Assembly: GCA_019775845.1 (NCBI GenBank)
Contig: JADQAV010000025.1
Coordinates: 372,001 to 436,000, forward strand
DNA length: 64,000 nucleotides
Direction of reading: 5' to 3'
Source of the DNA: Myrmaecium sp. VS I D KN 1
Taxonomy: Eukaryota; Ascomycota; Dothideomycetes; Valsariales; Valsariaceae
In this document: positions 47,468 to 58,785 of the stretch, in pieces
How the letters are laid out: the number at the start of each line of letters is the position of its first letter
How positions within the stretch are numbered: the first letter of the stretch is position 1
The notes under the pieces: generated by a model
What the model was told of the DNA's origin: nothing
Database searches by the model: none
What the model saw: the letters and a program-made list of their open reading frames with translations, nothing else
Made by a program: the position numbers and the translations under genes

Positions 47468-47944
47468 AGGGACAATCGGAAGAATCTGCAGAACATCTCT
47501 TCATCCTCTCTCCCAACAAGATCCAACGACTCTTCAACGGCAAAAGCGGGATGGATAGGGAGCAAGGCACGATCGGAGAGGAAAAGCCGGGGAAACGAAA
47601 GAGCTAGCTGGGGCGCTCGCTCGCTCGCTCTCAGCCTCGTTGGTAGAGTAGTCACCCCACCCTCACCCTGATTTGATCTCCAGACTTCCAGCACAGGGTC
47701 ATTCATCAGTCAGTAGACGTTCGTCTTACGATCAGTTGACGCATCGCTGTTTGCGCCCGGCTGCGAGCGATGGAAACTCTAACTATCTATCTCCTCGTGT
47801 ACATAGCTACTGTATATATACCTATAACTCCTCAGAACCCATCCTCTCCCTTCCCCATAACTCACCACGTCCGCTCATCCGAACTCACAAATCAAGGTGC
47901 AAAGCACCACATACATAACCAACAACCTCAGCCCTCTACAATCA
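47468..47944. other. Intergenic region, no gene seen
   Basis: About 480 bp of normal composition between the LINE and a small gene. A GCTC repeat lies near 47614-47632, and a TATATATA sequence at about 47813-47820 could be a TATA element for the gene starting at 47945. Confidence 0.4.
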
Positions 47945-48520
47945 ATGACAGGTTTCGACCCCTACACCACCTTCCAGCAGCCCTCAACAATGTCCACCGC
48001 AACCGAAACCCCCCTCTCCCCCTCCCTCCAAGCCAACCGCCAACAAGCCGAAGAGGACCGGCTCAACGCGCTGAGCAGTAGTTGGGATGATTACATCCGT
48101 AAGCCTTCCTCCCTCCCAAAAAAGAGAGAGAAAAAAAGAGACGATCACGGAAAAGAAGTTAACTAACAACACCCAGTAACCCACCAACCCACCACCCCCC
48201 ACCAAACCACCACCCCATCATCCCCCCCATCCGAACATCCAGAAACAGCACACCTCCTGCACCCGCGTCCGTATCTGCCCGAGCACCACGTGCAGGCATC
48301 GAGCCCCCCCACCTCATCCTCCTCCTCCTCCTCCTCCTCCTCCTCCTCCTCCTCCTCCGCCGCCGCCGTAACGACGGGGCGACCACAACCGCATCCGCTC
48401 CAGCGACCGATCGGAGCAGAAGGAGGAGAAGGAGGGGAGGTGCGCAGAAGCCCCTCCGGCCACACGGTGCCACCGGGGGAACGGTGGAGTATGGAGGATG
48501 TGCTTGGGTTTTGGATGTGA
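47945..48520 (+). CDS. Small unrecognised protein with poly-serine run
   Basis: Exons are 47945-48098 and 48177-48520; the GT-AG intron contains a TAACTAAC branch-like site and the phases fit, giving 165 aa. The first exon reads M-T-G-F-D-P-Y-T-T-F-Q-Q-P-S and then L-Q-A-N-R-Q-Q-A-E-E-D-R-L-N-A-L-S-S-S-W-D-D-Y-I, a helix-like, conserved-looking stretch. The second is Thr/Pro/His-rich, has about 15 consecutive Ser from a TCC repeat, and ends W-S-M-E-D-V-L-G-F-W-M. A second in-frame ATG lies at 47990. The short amphipathic N-terminus plus aromatic C-terminus suggests a small subunit or partner protein, but I recognise no family. Confidence 0.5.
48310..48358. repeat. TCC trinucleotide repeat coding for poly-Ser
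   Basis: About 15 uninterrupted TCC-type units within the second exon of the small gene. Likely length-variable between strains. Confidence 0.8.
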
Positions 48521-49878
48521 AGTGAAGGGTGTGTTCTGGGAAAGGGGAGAGGGATGGATATGTGTCGATGAGGGTTTATGGTTAGGTGTAAGGGTATGGG
48601 GATGGGGTTGTGGCGTGTGGAGTTTCGTTCTTTCTGGTTTGACTTTTTTCTTTGTGGGGATGAGCGGTTAGGTGCATTGGGGTAGGACGCTGAGATTAGG
48701 GTATCAGGCGGCGGAGTCTTGGAGTAAATGGATGAATGAATGATTGAATAGCTTCATCCACATCGAGCGGTACCTTACTACCTTGTAGCAGTGCCTGGTA
48801 TTTAGCAGTAGCCAGGAGCTCAATCAGTCAAGTCAAGTCACCTCAGTCACCTCGATCACCTTTGTCAATCATTTCAGTCAGCCAGTATGCCAGACAGACA
48901 AACAGATAACCGGACAGACGGGCCATAGCCTCGTCCCTGTCCGGAAGAACAGAAAGAAGACATAAGCAGAAGCATGAGAGGAAGAACACGCAAGCCCACC
49001 ATCTATTCCCTTCGCCAATATGTAAAGAGGACGCCGCAGCGCTCCTATCCCGCACGAAAAGCTAGCAGATACTTACTCAGTACCTGTGATCATAGAGGTA
49101 GGTGGTAAGATAGCCAGAAGCAATCCCACGACCCGAACCCGCTTCAAAAAGAGAGCACACGTGTCGTTCTTCTGAACTGAAATCAAGCAAGTCCCCACAA
49201 CAAGAGGACTATCCATTGCAATAGGTAGTAAGCCATAGCATCCATATATCCATATATCCATATATCCATATATTCCCATCCCCGCCCTCGAACCATCCAG
49301 CCAATCCCTTTCAAAACCATCCCAAGGGAACAAAACACCCCCCCATGGCCAGCCCATCGCTAAAACAAAACCAACCAACAACGACAGAGTCAAAAGCGAA
49401 TAACCCCTCCCCAACCCTGTTTTATGGGGAAAGAAGAAAGGAAAAAAGAAGTGGGAACCCCAAATAACAACTATGTGAAACGCCGGTCATCATTTCAAAA
49501 TAGTTGGTTGCCGACCCCCAGTGGAACGCCCTTCGCCAGTTTCAAAAAAAACGAAAGCCCCCCGAGAAGAGAAGAAAAAAATGCCCTCCTAAACCCCACC
49601 AGCCATCGAGGGGTAAGGGGAAAAAGGAAGGGACCCTAAAGTGTTCGAATGCGTGCCGAAACAGTGGGGTGAAGAAGAAGAAGCCATGAAGTGGAGAGGG
49701 GAAGAGTACGATAGCGATAAACCCACGGCAGCCAGGTTGATGGTGGTAAGCGCAATCGACATCAATTATCATCAGCTCATCAACTCTTGATCCTTATGCG
49801 GAAGATAACCATGTTTTTGTTGGGGTGTCCGTCTTCTTCACTTCATGCGGTCACCTTATGATCGTGGTGTGACCCGTG
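48521..49878. other. Intergenic region between convergent genes
   Basis: About 1.36 kb holding two 3' trailers. A period-8 repeat (atccatat) lies at about 49241-49275, with A-rich stretches near 49430-49640. No gene is convincing. Confidence 0.45.
49241..49275. repeat. Period-8 tandem repeat (ATCCATAT)
   Basis: Four near-perfect head-to-tail copies of an 8-bp unit. Confidence 0.75.
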
Positions 49879-51423
49879 TTACCCCGTCGAACCACCCGCG
49901 ATCTTCAGTCCACCAACGTACTGCATCAGGCTGCAGTCCTCGCACTTGACCAGCGCCTGCAGCTGCTTGATCCGGGCGCGGAGCAGCGCGTTCTCATCGG
50001 CCATGGCGCGCTTCTCACGCTCCATCTGCTTGATGTACGCGGTCGCGCTGGCGAGCACGACGGCCTTGGAGGGCTTGCTGGCAGGAGCGGCAGGCAGGTC
50101 TTCGATGTCGGCCCCGTCTCGCATCGCCTGGCCGTTGCCGTTCGACTGAAGCGCAGGCACCACGCGGCGGAGGGACTCGAGTTGCGTGTTCAGCGACTCG
50201 CGATACTTGCGCTCGACCTGGTTGTGTGGCAGTCGACGGCGGGTTTTTCCCTTTTCCTCGCCAGCAGCGCCATTGGCGTTGTTGTCTTGCGGAGGACTCG
50301 TGGAGCTTTCGGTCTTCATCCTGACCTGATCCGACTCGGGCGACTCTTCGATGGAAGGAAGGCTGCGTCCAGTAGCTTTGCCGCTCTCGCTGCTTTCGCT
50401 TCGCTTGAGGCGAGGTCGAATGGCAACGGTACCAGGTTCTGTTTGAGCGTCGATCTGAGCGTTGGCAAGCTCGACGGCGATGTCTCGACCGAGATCCAAG
50501 GGACCACCAGGGAGATCACCGTCGTTGGCGAAGAGGAAGGGAGCGCAGCCACCTCCGCAGGTCGAAGGGTTCGGCGGTGTTCGTGAACCGTCCTTGGCGT
50601 ATGTAGAGTGGTTGGGACACAGCGGCGAGGTCCAGCAAGCAGTGAGGACGTCGGCCTTTCCGTTCTTTGTTCGCTTGGTGGGAGCGTTGCTGTTGTTCTC
50701 GTCGTCGGTACGGTTTTGCGACGAAGCGTTATTCCTGAGGGTCCTGTCCGACGAATTGCTGTTGGACTCCTGTTCCGAAGAAACGGTGGTGGTAGTCGAG
50801 GGACCTCTGGGACCGGATGAGAAGGTGAGATCCTCGATGAGGGCACCGTTCATGTCAGTGATGTCAGAAGGATATATAGTCGAGTAGTTAGCGTCGGTCA
50901 AGGTCTGCTTCCGGTGGATGGCCTGATTGATCGAAGCAGGAGAGAAGCTAGACAGGGTGGTGGCGGGGGTCTGAGCGACGGTGGAGGGGATCGTGGAAGC
51001 GACAGCGTATGCGTTTTGCGTCCCGGAGGGTTCTGGAGAGGAGTCGGCCGTCGAGCTGCTGTCGCCGGCTATGGCATTGCCAAAGGGTTGGAGGATGTCG
51101 AAGTCGCTGAGGAAGTAGTTGTTGGGGTCGTAGTAGTTGTCGGTGGAGAGGTAGGCGTTGGCGAGCTGCTGCTGCGAGTGATCGTACGGGCTCAAGGAGG
51201 GATTGTTGCTGCTGGAGGCGGAGGAGTGATTGCTGGGAGCGTGGACGGTGTTGCGGGAGGGCGAGTGCCTGGACTGGTGCAGCGACGAGGAGGCAGGAAC
51301 CAGGTTGGCTGTGCCTGTGCGGCTCTGGTGCTGTGGTTGCGGTGGTTGAGGCTCGGCTGACCAGCGCTCATTGGGCTGTTGCAAGCCCTCATCTGTTAAA
51401 AAGGCACTCCAGTTGAGGGACAT
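49879..51423 (-). CDS. bHLH-leucine zipper transcription factor, SREBP-like basic region
   Basis: Single exon, 514 aa, starting M-S-L-N-W-S-A-F-L-T-D-E. Residues 1-390 are Ser/Asn/Gln/Pro-rich with short acidic-aromatic patches (N-Y-F-L-S-D-F-D-I-L-Q-P-F) that could activate transcription, and a Cys/His cluster in the middle (A-C-W-T-S-P-L-C-P-N-H, C-G-G-G-C). The basic region is R-R-R-L-P-H-N-Q-V-E-R-K-Y-R (about 395-408). The Tyr in E-R-K-Y-R occupies the place where SREBPs have Tyr instead of Arg, which lets them bind SRE as well as E-box sites. Helix 1, a loop of about 25 residues, helix 2 (K-A-V-V-L-A-S-A-T-A-Y-I-K) and a short zipper (to about 492) follow. No membrane segments are present, unlike true SREBPs. 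Target genes cannot be read from the window. Confidence 0.88.
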   Translation of the reverse strand: MSLNWSAFLTDEGLQQPNERWSAEPQPPQPQHQSRTGTANLVPASSSLHQSRHSPSRNTVHAPSNHSSASSSNNPSLSPYDHSQQQLANAYLSTDNYYDPNNYFLSDFDILQPFGNAIAGDSSSTADSSPEPSGTQNAYAVASTIPSTVAQTPATTLSSFSPASINQAIHRKQTLTDANYSTIYPSDITDMNGALIEDLTFSSGPRGPSTTTTVSSEQESNSNSSDRTLRNNASSQNRTDDENNSNAPTKRTKNGKADVLTACWTSPLCPNHSTYAKDGSRTPPNPSTCGGGCAPFLFANDGDLPGGPLDLGRDIAVELANAQIDAQTEPGTVAIRPRLKRSESSESGKATGRSLPSIEESPESDQVRMKTESSTSPPQDNNANGAAGEEKGKTRRRLPHNQVERKYRESLNTQLESLRRVVPALQSNGNGQAMRDGADIEDLPAAPASKPSKAVVLASATAYIKQMEREKRAMADENALLRARIKQLQALVKCEDCSLMQYVGGLKIAGGSTG

Positions 51424-54411
51424 GATGGGCGGTGGTGGACCAAGGGAGGAGGTGTGGCAGGAGGAATGGCGCTGTTCTCAGGAGACACTTTGCGGATGTC
51501 AGCCGACTTTTGCCAAGGCCACAGTCGAGTGCGCTCGTAGCTCGAGTATAAAACTGCACAGGTGCTACGGCTGGGGCTGGACAGCTGCTGGTCGGCGCCG
51601 CAGGGCCTTGCTTCTTCCTTCGAGTGGCGAAAAACAGGCGACCCGAAAGGTCAGGCCGGGGGAGGTGAAGTGCAGTGGTGAAGGACGGTCGGATGAGGAT
51701 GGGATGGTGGAGGGAGGAGGAGGAGGAGGGGTGCTGGTGGGATGTCGTAGAATTATTAAGAGGGATGATGGTGAGCTCAGGTACCTAGCGATGGGTGGTC
51801 GTGGGCGTAGGTGGAAGAATGGGATGGATGGATGGACGGATGGGATGGGATGGGCGGGATTGAAGATGGAGATCGGTGGATGAGGAAGGAGCCGCGGCGC
51901 TTGTCAAATAGCGACCGGCTCGCTCTTCATCAAACACTTTCCTGTGTGAAAGGGTCATCGCTGATGAATATTTTTTTTTCTGCTCTCACTCCTCTCCTCT
52001 TTCACGTAGCACCTACTACCTACTAACCGTAGTGACTTTTACCCATCTATCCTCGTTCTCCCCGCTGACTCGGTCGGGCAAGGCTCGCCATACCGGTTGA
52101 TACACACTGCGCGGCCTCCCTGTGACCGTTGCCGTTCGAGGATCCCCGTGTGGAGTTGCAGACCGGCGTTGCGCGTGGAAGGCCGCGGATGCAATAAACG
52201 TTACAAACTCCATCAATATTTACATACATTCACCAGGTACAGTATGTAGGTGCCAGTTGAGATCCAATTATTTGCACCGAGCACCGTCCGCTCTACTGTA
52301 CTGCTGTGGACTGGCGACCACAAAAGAGCTTTGTTTTTACTATTACTCCTTCCCGCGCAGCGCAGCGCTGTAATAATCATCGTCGTTCTGATGGGCAGCG
52401 CAAGCGCAGTGCAGTGCAACCGCGATGACGCCTTCTCGCGGCTTTACGGCTTTGCCCTTTGGTGGAGAAGGAGGAGTGAGGAGGAGAGTGCGGATGGGGA
52501 ACGTTCGGCAGGCACAGACCCCCCAGGCACGGCGGGGCCCAGGGCGGGAAGGCGACCGCAAGCTGGAAGCTCTGAGGTCCCATCCATCTCACCCCATGGT
52601 GGCCTGACTTTTCCGCACGGGAGGGCTAGTATGGACTATGAAGACCCGTAACCGGGGGGCCAGAAAGTAGAAAGGAGGGCAGTGCTTCCCCCGACGGCGG
52701 GCCCCGACCGACCAAGGGACCGACCGACCTAACAACTGCCTTACCGACTGCCGACGCTGACCGGTCCTCAGGTCTCTGCTCCAAGCTGGAGGAGCGTTGC
52801 AGCCTTCCCCCGACTTGGCGGCGCGTCGCAAACCCGGTGTGAATTGTATTTACTGGAAATCGGTACTCGGAGGATTTCTGACGATGACGATGGAAAAAAC
52901 CATCAATTCCTCTCGCTGGCGTAAATGATGGATCAAGTCACGAAGACTCCCACCGTTCAATCCTCAACTTTGAACACGAAAAGGTATCGCGAACAAGCCA
53001 AGATCGCCATGTTCTAGAACACCACACCCGCGGACAGAAAGTTGAATGAGCAGAGCAACGCCCCCGTTATCCCCATTTAGCGCTGTCCTCTCCCGCCTTT
53101 TGTTTGTGGTTTTTTTTTTCTCCGCCCCACGGACCGGTCCCCACTACTTGAACCCTGTGTGTGTGTGGGTGGGTGCGTCGCGGAACGCGCTCCGGCACGC
53201 TTGACTTCCGAACGGACCTCAACATCCCATCGCGTTGTCCTCCTTCTCGAGATGGACGCCGGTCAAATCGGCGATCATACATCCTCGTGCATGTTTGGGG
53301 AGGGGGGAGTCACACACGGCCTCCGTCTGGGAAAGGAAGGAGAAAGAGAAGAAAAAGGCGGGGCTCGGTTGCATCCGCGCGATGGTCCAAGATCACCTGC
53401 TGGATAGCAGATGGTGGTGAGAGATGAAGACAAATAAATGGCGGTTGAAGATGGAGCTGCGACGATGGTTTGAAGCGCTCCTAGCCGAAGGGGGTTCTGC
53501 AATTATTCCTCCTCTGTCAATTGATTACGAACGGTAAACATCGCGGGTTGTGAATTATTTCCTGAGAGCTGTAAGGTTGAGCCAGACGGGCTGGAAGCGT
53601 TCGGAGGTGGAGAACACCAGGAACCCCATGGATGTGGACAGGCTCGTGCAGCAGCTCCGCGTCAGCTTCTTCTGCAGCCAAGTGATGCTCGGTGGTACTC
53701 CATGGGGCGAACTGAAGTTGCGCGACGCTGATGTTGTACTAGTATACTGACAGACTTCACCGGCCGCGGTGCCACTCTCCGGAGGACGAGTGGCAACCAC
53801 TCCAAATGCTCGGAAAAGGTGGTTGCGGAGCAGAACTGTACCAGGCTCCTCATGGGCCGTCCGCTCTGCGGGGGGCGGTTTCACATAGAAATCCCATCCC
53901 TCCTGTGATCTCGAGGCAACTCCGCAAGGCGCATCATCTGTCACACCTAAAGAAAAGAAAGCCGGCTTTGAGAGAGGCGTCGTGCGTGCCATCTGCCCGT
54001 TTGCCCGCCCGTCCCGCCCGCCCGCTTGCTCGCCGAGATCCCATCGATCGGATCCCCCCCTCTCCAGCCCACCGACGGGATGCTCGTCCCGTTTGGAGTA
54101 TCGTGCCCTCGATTCGAGGTGCGGGGTGGGGAACGCCTCCCGCACCGCTTCAGCTGGGGCAGCCTGGGGTAGCGTCTGCACCTTCCCGAAAATGAACCGG
54201 CTGGCGGCTTGCCTTATTCGAAAGGCATGATAGTACCTTACCTTATCTGGCGGGACTGACCTGCTCTGATGATATTCCAGAAGGATGCATAGCTAGTCCA
54301 TGAGTGCTCAAGAGCATCAGTGGAGCCGTGGACCTTGAAGCTGCATTTCTGCGACGGTGCAAATGGACGAAGGTATCGTACAAAAGGATGCCGTGCATGA
54401 AGCCCGCCACT
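51424..54411. other. 3-kb region without a convincing gene
   Basis: It includes the bHLH promoter (51.4-52.1 kb) and a long stretch of mixed-composition DNA. A 208-codon minus-strand frame at 53555-54181 has no motif. Short GT and GGGT repeats lie near 53155-53170. Confidence 0.4.
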
Positions 54412-55075
54412 TCAAACCATCATGGCCACAGGGATGTCGCGGGTACGCTGGCGGCCGGGTTTTCCTTGAACAATTGGCCGATGGCACAGTGGACAATATT
54501 CATTCCGCCGCAAGTACCAGGCATCCAGACATTGCTGATGGAAGACGTGGAGGCATCCGAGACCTCTGACCTGTGAGGAGTCCGAGATTGGGTCTAGGCA
54601 GATGACACTGCGGATCGCGTTAGCATATGTACTCGGAGAAGCAACTCGAGCTTGGCCGCCACCGATACGCCCGAAGCCGTCGTACAAGGCATGGAAGGTA
54701 AGGCTTGCGGGAACGCTTACCAAAGAGGGTTTGACGAAACATATCCTGTATGTTCCGAGTGCTCGGAGTACCACTTCCCGTACTCTTCCACCTTTACCGT
54801 CTTATCAAGCTTGTCCATCCGCCATTTCTTCTGGCTGTCCTGCACCTCTTGCGGAGCAATCGGTGCCATGCGCGGTAACAGAAATGCTCTATACCGTTGT
54901 CAGTCAATTCGGTTCAGCGATGTGCTGTTGCACCTTTTCGGAGGGATCTTGCGCACATTGCGATAAGCACAAGAAGGACAACCGCGAACACTGACGGCAG
55001 CATGATTGCCAATGTTTTGCTGGGTGTTTTGCCGCCCCCGTCAGGTGAGTCTCCGGTGACTGTGGAGTTCGCCAT
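54412..55075 (-). CDS. Small membrane-anchored RING-H2 finger protein (E3 ubiquitin ligase candidate)
   Basis: Exons are 55075-54934, 54847-54721 and 54607-54412; the phases close and give 154 aa. Exon 1 reads M-A-N-S-T-V-T-G-D-S-P-D-G-G-G then a hydrophobic segment (about residues 23-40: L-A-I-M-L-P-S-V-F-A-V-V-L-L-V-L-I-A-M) followed by R-S-L-R-K, so it is probably single-pass with the RING in the cytosol. Exon 2 gives a charged linker (Q-D-S-Q-K-K-W-R-M-D-K-L-D-K). The last splice, with a GCTAAC branch site, creates C-V-I-C-L-D, completing a RING-H2: C-x2-C, G-C-L-H-V-F-H-x2-C, C-P-L-C. RING-H2 proteins of this layout are ubiquitin ligases acting on membrane proteins. The acceptor of intron 1 (CAAG) is weak, so the linker could differ. 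Confidence 0.8.
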
Positions 55076-57618
55076 TGGCAGTGGTCAAAGATAAGTGTTT
55101 TCAATATTGAAATCTGATTGCCGATGCGATATGGAGTTTTGCGACATGTAGGGGATTCATGCGGTGCCCCAGAATATATATAGCCTCACTCAGGATGGGC
55201 CAACCATTGGAACTTTCACATGCATTTGAGAAACGAACATTTGAGTGATGGAATAAACCACGGTGAAAATCTCCTTGCGGGAATAACAATATTGATGATA
55301 TTGAAGTCAGATGCGATGGAAAAGAACGCAACAAACTCAAGTGCTCACCTGACAGACGACCTGAATATATACGTCCTTTGGCGTCGCGGTCACTTCTACC
55401 TGTCGCTTGCGAAAGCGCCGTGTGGTTCGCGTGATCAGAGCTCCTCTCGGCAGAGAGCCATAGCTTAGCTGATCTGAATCAGCCACTGACAACGCAAGCC
55501 CGTGATTCCATGGGCGGCGTTGTCGAAAGTCTACCAGCTTTTCTGTTCGTCTTCTTCTCTGGTTCTCGTAGCTGCCGGCCTGTCAAGAGCGGGGAAACTT
55601 CGCTGCGCTGATAGAGAAGCTGACGGAGCACAGCCCGCAAAACAGGGCGACGCCTCTCCGCCTTAGCGCTGGTCAGATATCGGACGACCACGTCCTTTTG
55701 AAAATCTCCAAGGCGCATGGAGTGAAGGCTTCGGGAGGAGGGCTTGGAGCGACTCGGAGTTCTGGAGTCTGGAATCCGGAGGTGGGGAACAGGTGGGATG
55801 GCGTACCCCGCGCGCACTGCCCGGATCGTCAACCACCCCCTCGGCTAACCTCGCCCCTGCTGTATAAGACACTAACCTACTGGCGGTCGCGCGGGTTGAT
55901 CCATTACTTTGACAGATGCCGGATAGGCACTACCTCCCTCCGCTATGACCAAGGACGTCTTTTCCTTGACTTCATACCGTCGAAATTTCAGGATGCACTT
56001 CTGGCGAGGCGAGCTTCATGCCTTGAGCATGTCGGCCTGGCATCTTCGAGACTCCCTATGTGGTGATGGCTTCTTCACGTGAGATTCCTCAGGATAACGA
56101 GCAGATTTCCGCGATGAGGGAGCTACCACGGTCCAGGTAACAGCGCTGGTTCCCTCTTACCGGGTAGGAAAGAAGCGCTCGCTAGAAGGTATGCCGTCGG
56201 GCAACCTCATGTCGCACCAGACGCCGGCACTCCTACCGTCAGGTATGATCACATGTTTGTGGAAACACCACATACCCCAGGCCATAATGATGAATGACAT
56301 GTCCTTGGGGTCCTGTTGATGCCTTAGCACTTCTTGTTCCTGACACAGAACTTTGCTGTCAAGGGTAAGAGTCAGTCTTCCAGGTCATAGGTACGTGCTC
56401 TGGAGGTGAATTGGAATGAACTGAACGGCTACGTAGCTGGGCAGACTTCTCCACAACAAACTTTGGCTCGGGACGGAAGGAACTCGGTTCCCGGGGACTA
56501 GCGCAAGCGCGGCCGGTCTCTCCTTTCTCCACAAACCAAGGCCTTCGTTCTGCGGGGAATCAGAAACCTAGCGCGCGAAAGCTATCCTATCGTCCTACTG
56601 TCCTCTTCTTACCCGCTTGTGTCGCATCTGTCTGTCATCTGGCTAGAGAGCTGCCGCATCTTCTCTGCAAGATCCTCGCAACACCGCGGCCTTGATCATG
56701 CTGTGGAGACCTCGTGAGGGAGGAACGTGCTCTGGCCTGCCAGGGCTTGCTTTACCATCTTGAAGAATCCAGACTGAAACTGCCGGGTGACATGCAGGCT
56801 CCAGGGTGCCGATGCCGAACGTTTCACAGAGATGCCAGGTACCCTTCTTCTTCCGCTGCATCTACGCCCGCATGACAGATCGAAGACGCGGAGGGCCGCC
56901 AGGGGCCGCCAAAGAACCGTCGAAAGAACCCAGTAAGTGAGATGACCTGCCTCTACCAAATGCAGTGCATCATAGGATACCTGTGGGACGCACGCGGATC
57001 TTACATCGTACCTGAACTTTCCCCCATCGAGCCAAACTACTGAAGCATATCCCGGCCGCAGTCGCCACTATCACCTTCCGTCTTGGTCCTAAGAAAGCCC
57101 CTTTCATTTACATTCATTCGAATAACCGTCCATTCTGTTCATCAGATGCCTATACGATCCACATCTCCTATAGTCACTTTTCACTCAAGATTATCCGTCT
57201 ACATGTTGTCATCAAAGCAGTTCAACCAGCTCTGCAGAATTCAACAGGGCTCGACAGAGGCCTCGTGTTGAGACGAGGCCCCTTTAGGGGACTGATGGCA
57301 GTCTTAGGAAGAACCTCGTTTCGTCACTTTCTCATTTTCACTTGAATGTTTCATGAAGAGCTGCCTATGCTACCATAGGGTAGCATCGATTTAATAACCC
57401 GTCGTCGTCCAGACAGATGAAAGAAGTTATTGATGACCACGCTCATGTGCTCCGCATGAGACTTCTGTCCTGCTGGATGTGCGCGAACAGAAGCCTCTCG
57501 TTGAGGTCTAGCGACGCCGATTCCTGTATATATTGCCTATCTCACTTCGTTACACCGTCTCCTATTGCACCTATACTCCCCATACAGTCCCCACTGAGCA
57601 TAACGCTACAATCCAATC
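55076..57618. other. 2.5-kb region without a convincing gene
   Basis: Average-composition DNA with only short open frames. A GCCTCGT/ACGAGGC hairpin lies at about 57261-57280. The final 150 bp are the probable promoter of the GH16 gene. Confidence 0.4.
57525..57535 (+). promoter_or_regulatory. Possible TATA box of the GH16 gene
   Basis: TGTATATATTG lies about 85 bp upstream of the ATG at 57619, in a suitable position for a fungal core promoter. Confidence 0.4.
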
Positions 57619-58785
57619 ATGTCACTCAAGAGTCTCGCCTTTATCGCAGCATGCTCCCTTGGGAGGGCCGCCGCATACACTCTGCAGGATACCTACAACT
57701 ACGCCAACTGGTTCAGCATGTTCGATGTTGAAAACGTACCAAATCCTCGTCCCACTCAACTGACATATTCCTAACACAGACATAGATCACGGACCCGACT
57801 AATGGCTATGTCACCTACGTCAGCGAAGCGACAGCTGAGTCGGAGGGGCTCTACAAGATCAGCGGCACTCAGGTCTACATCGGCGTCGATATGACGAGTA
57901 TTCTCGACCCTAATGGAGCCGGCCGTAATAGTGTTCGCCTTCAGAGCAAGAATGCGTATACGCATGGCTTGGTGATTGCGGACTTCGCCCATATCCCCGG
58001 TAATGATTGCGGTTCATGGCCTGCCTTGTACGTATCACTCACAGCTTATCAAGGCCCATATGACTAACAAAAATCAGCTGGATGGTTGGTCCTAATTGGG
58101 TATGGACACTCAGTCCTTTCATATCCCATGAATAACTCTCATACTGACCTCATCAGCCTGCCGGCGGAGAAATCGACATCATAGAGGGCGTCAACCTCCA
58201 ATCCACCGACCAAATGACGCTCCACACCTCCACCGGCTGCGTTCCCTCCGTCGGGACCGGCGGTCAAACCGGCACCACGACCGGGGCGACCGACTGCGGC
58301 GCCAACAGCGGCTCCACCGGCTGCGGCGTGATCAGCAACACGGCCACCAGCTACGGCACCCCCTTCAACGCCAACGGCGGCGGCGTCTACGCGACCCTGT
58401 GGACCAGCTCCGGCATCAAGATCTGGTACTTCGCCGCGAGCAGCGTGCCCAGCGACATCACCAGCGGCAGCCCGGACCCGGACTCCTGGGGCACGCCGAT
58501 GGCGAACTGGGGCGGGAGCGGCTGCGATTATGACGCTTACTTTAGCGATATGAACATCGTATGTATCACGCGCAGGATACAGAGAGCTACGACGCAGGAG
58601 AGCTGACGATGGGAAATGTGTAGATCTTCGATATCACGTTTTGCGGCGACTGGGCTGGCGCGGTGTGGAGCTCCTCGTCTTGCTCCAGCGTTAATTCGGA
58701 TTGCAAGGCTTATGTTGCCAGCGAGCCGCAGAGCTTTGGGGAGCAGTATTGGCTGGTAAACTCGGTGAAGGTTTACAGCGTTTGA
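57619..58785 (+). CDS. Secreted glycoside hydrolase family 16 protein (endo-1,3(4)-beta-glucanase type)
   Basis: Exons are 57619-57735, 57786-58027, 58078-58099 (22 bp), 58157-58558 and 58624-58785; every junction keeps phase and gives 314 aa. Residues 1-20 (M-S-L-K-S-L-A-F-I-A-A-C-S-L-G-R-A-A-A) form a signal peptide. The mature protein starts Y-T-L-Q-D-T-Y-N-Y-A-N-W-F and has D-P-T-N-G-Y-V-T-Y-V. The micro-exon codes for W-M-V-G-P-N-W. The catalytic motif G-G-E-I-D-I-I-E-G-V (ExDxxE) follows directly, and W-T-S-S-G-I-K-I-W-Y-F and C-D-Y-D-A-Y-F-S-D-M-N-I mark the C-terminal half of the jelly-roll. No GPI signal or binding module is visible. It probably cleaves mixed or 1,3-beta-glucans of walls. 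Length and layout are typical of the fungal subfamily. Confidence 0.93.

Noticed and set aside
53555-54181. 208-codon minus-strand frame
   Set aside because: No recognisable motif and no splice context; kept as non-coding, though a species-specific gene cannot be excluded.
57255-57295. Hairpins GCCTCGT/ACGAGGC and CCCCTTTAGGGG
   Set aside because: Short stems of 4-7 bp with no U-tract or neighbouring gene end; probably chance.
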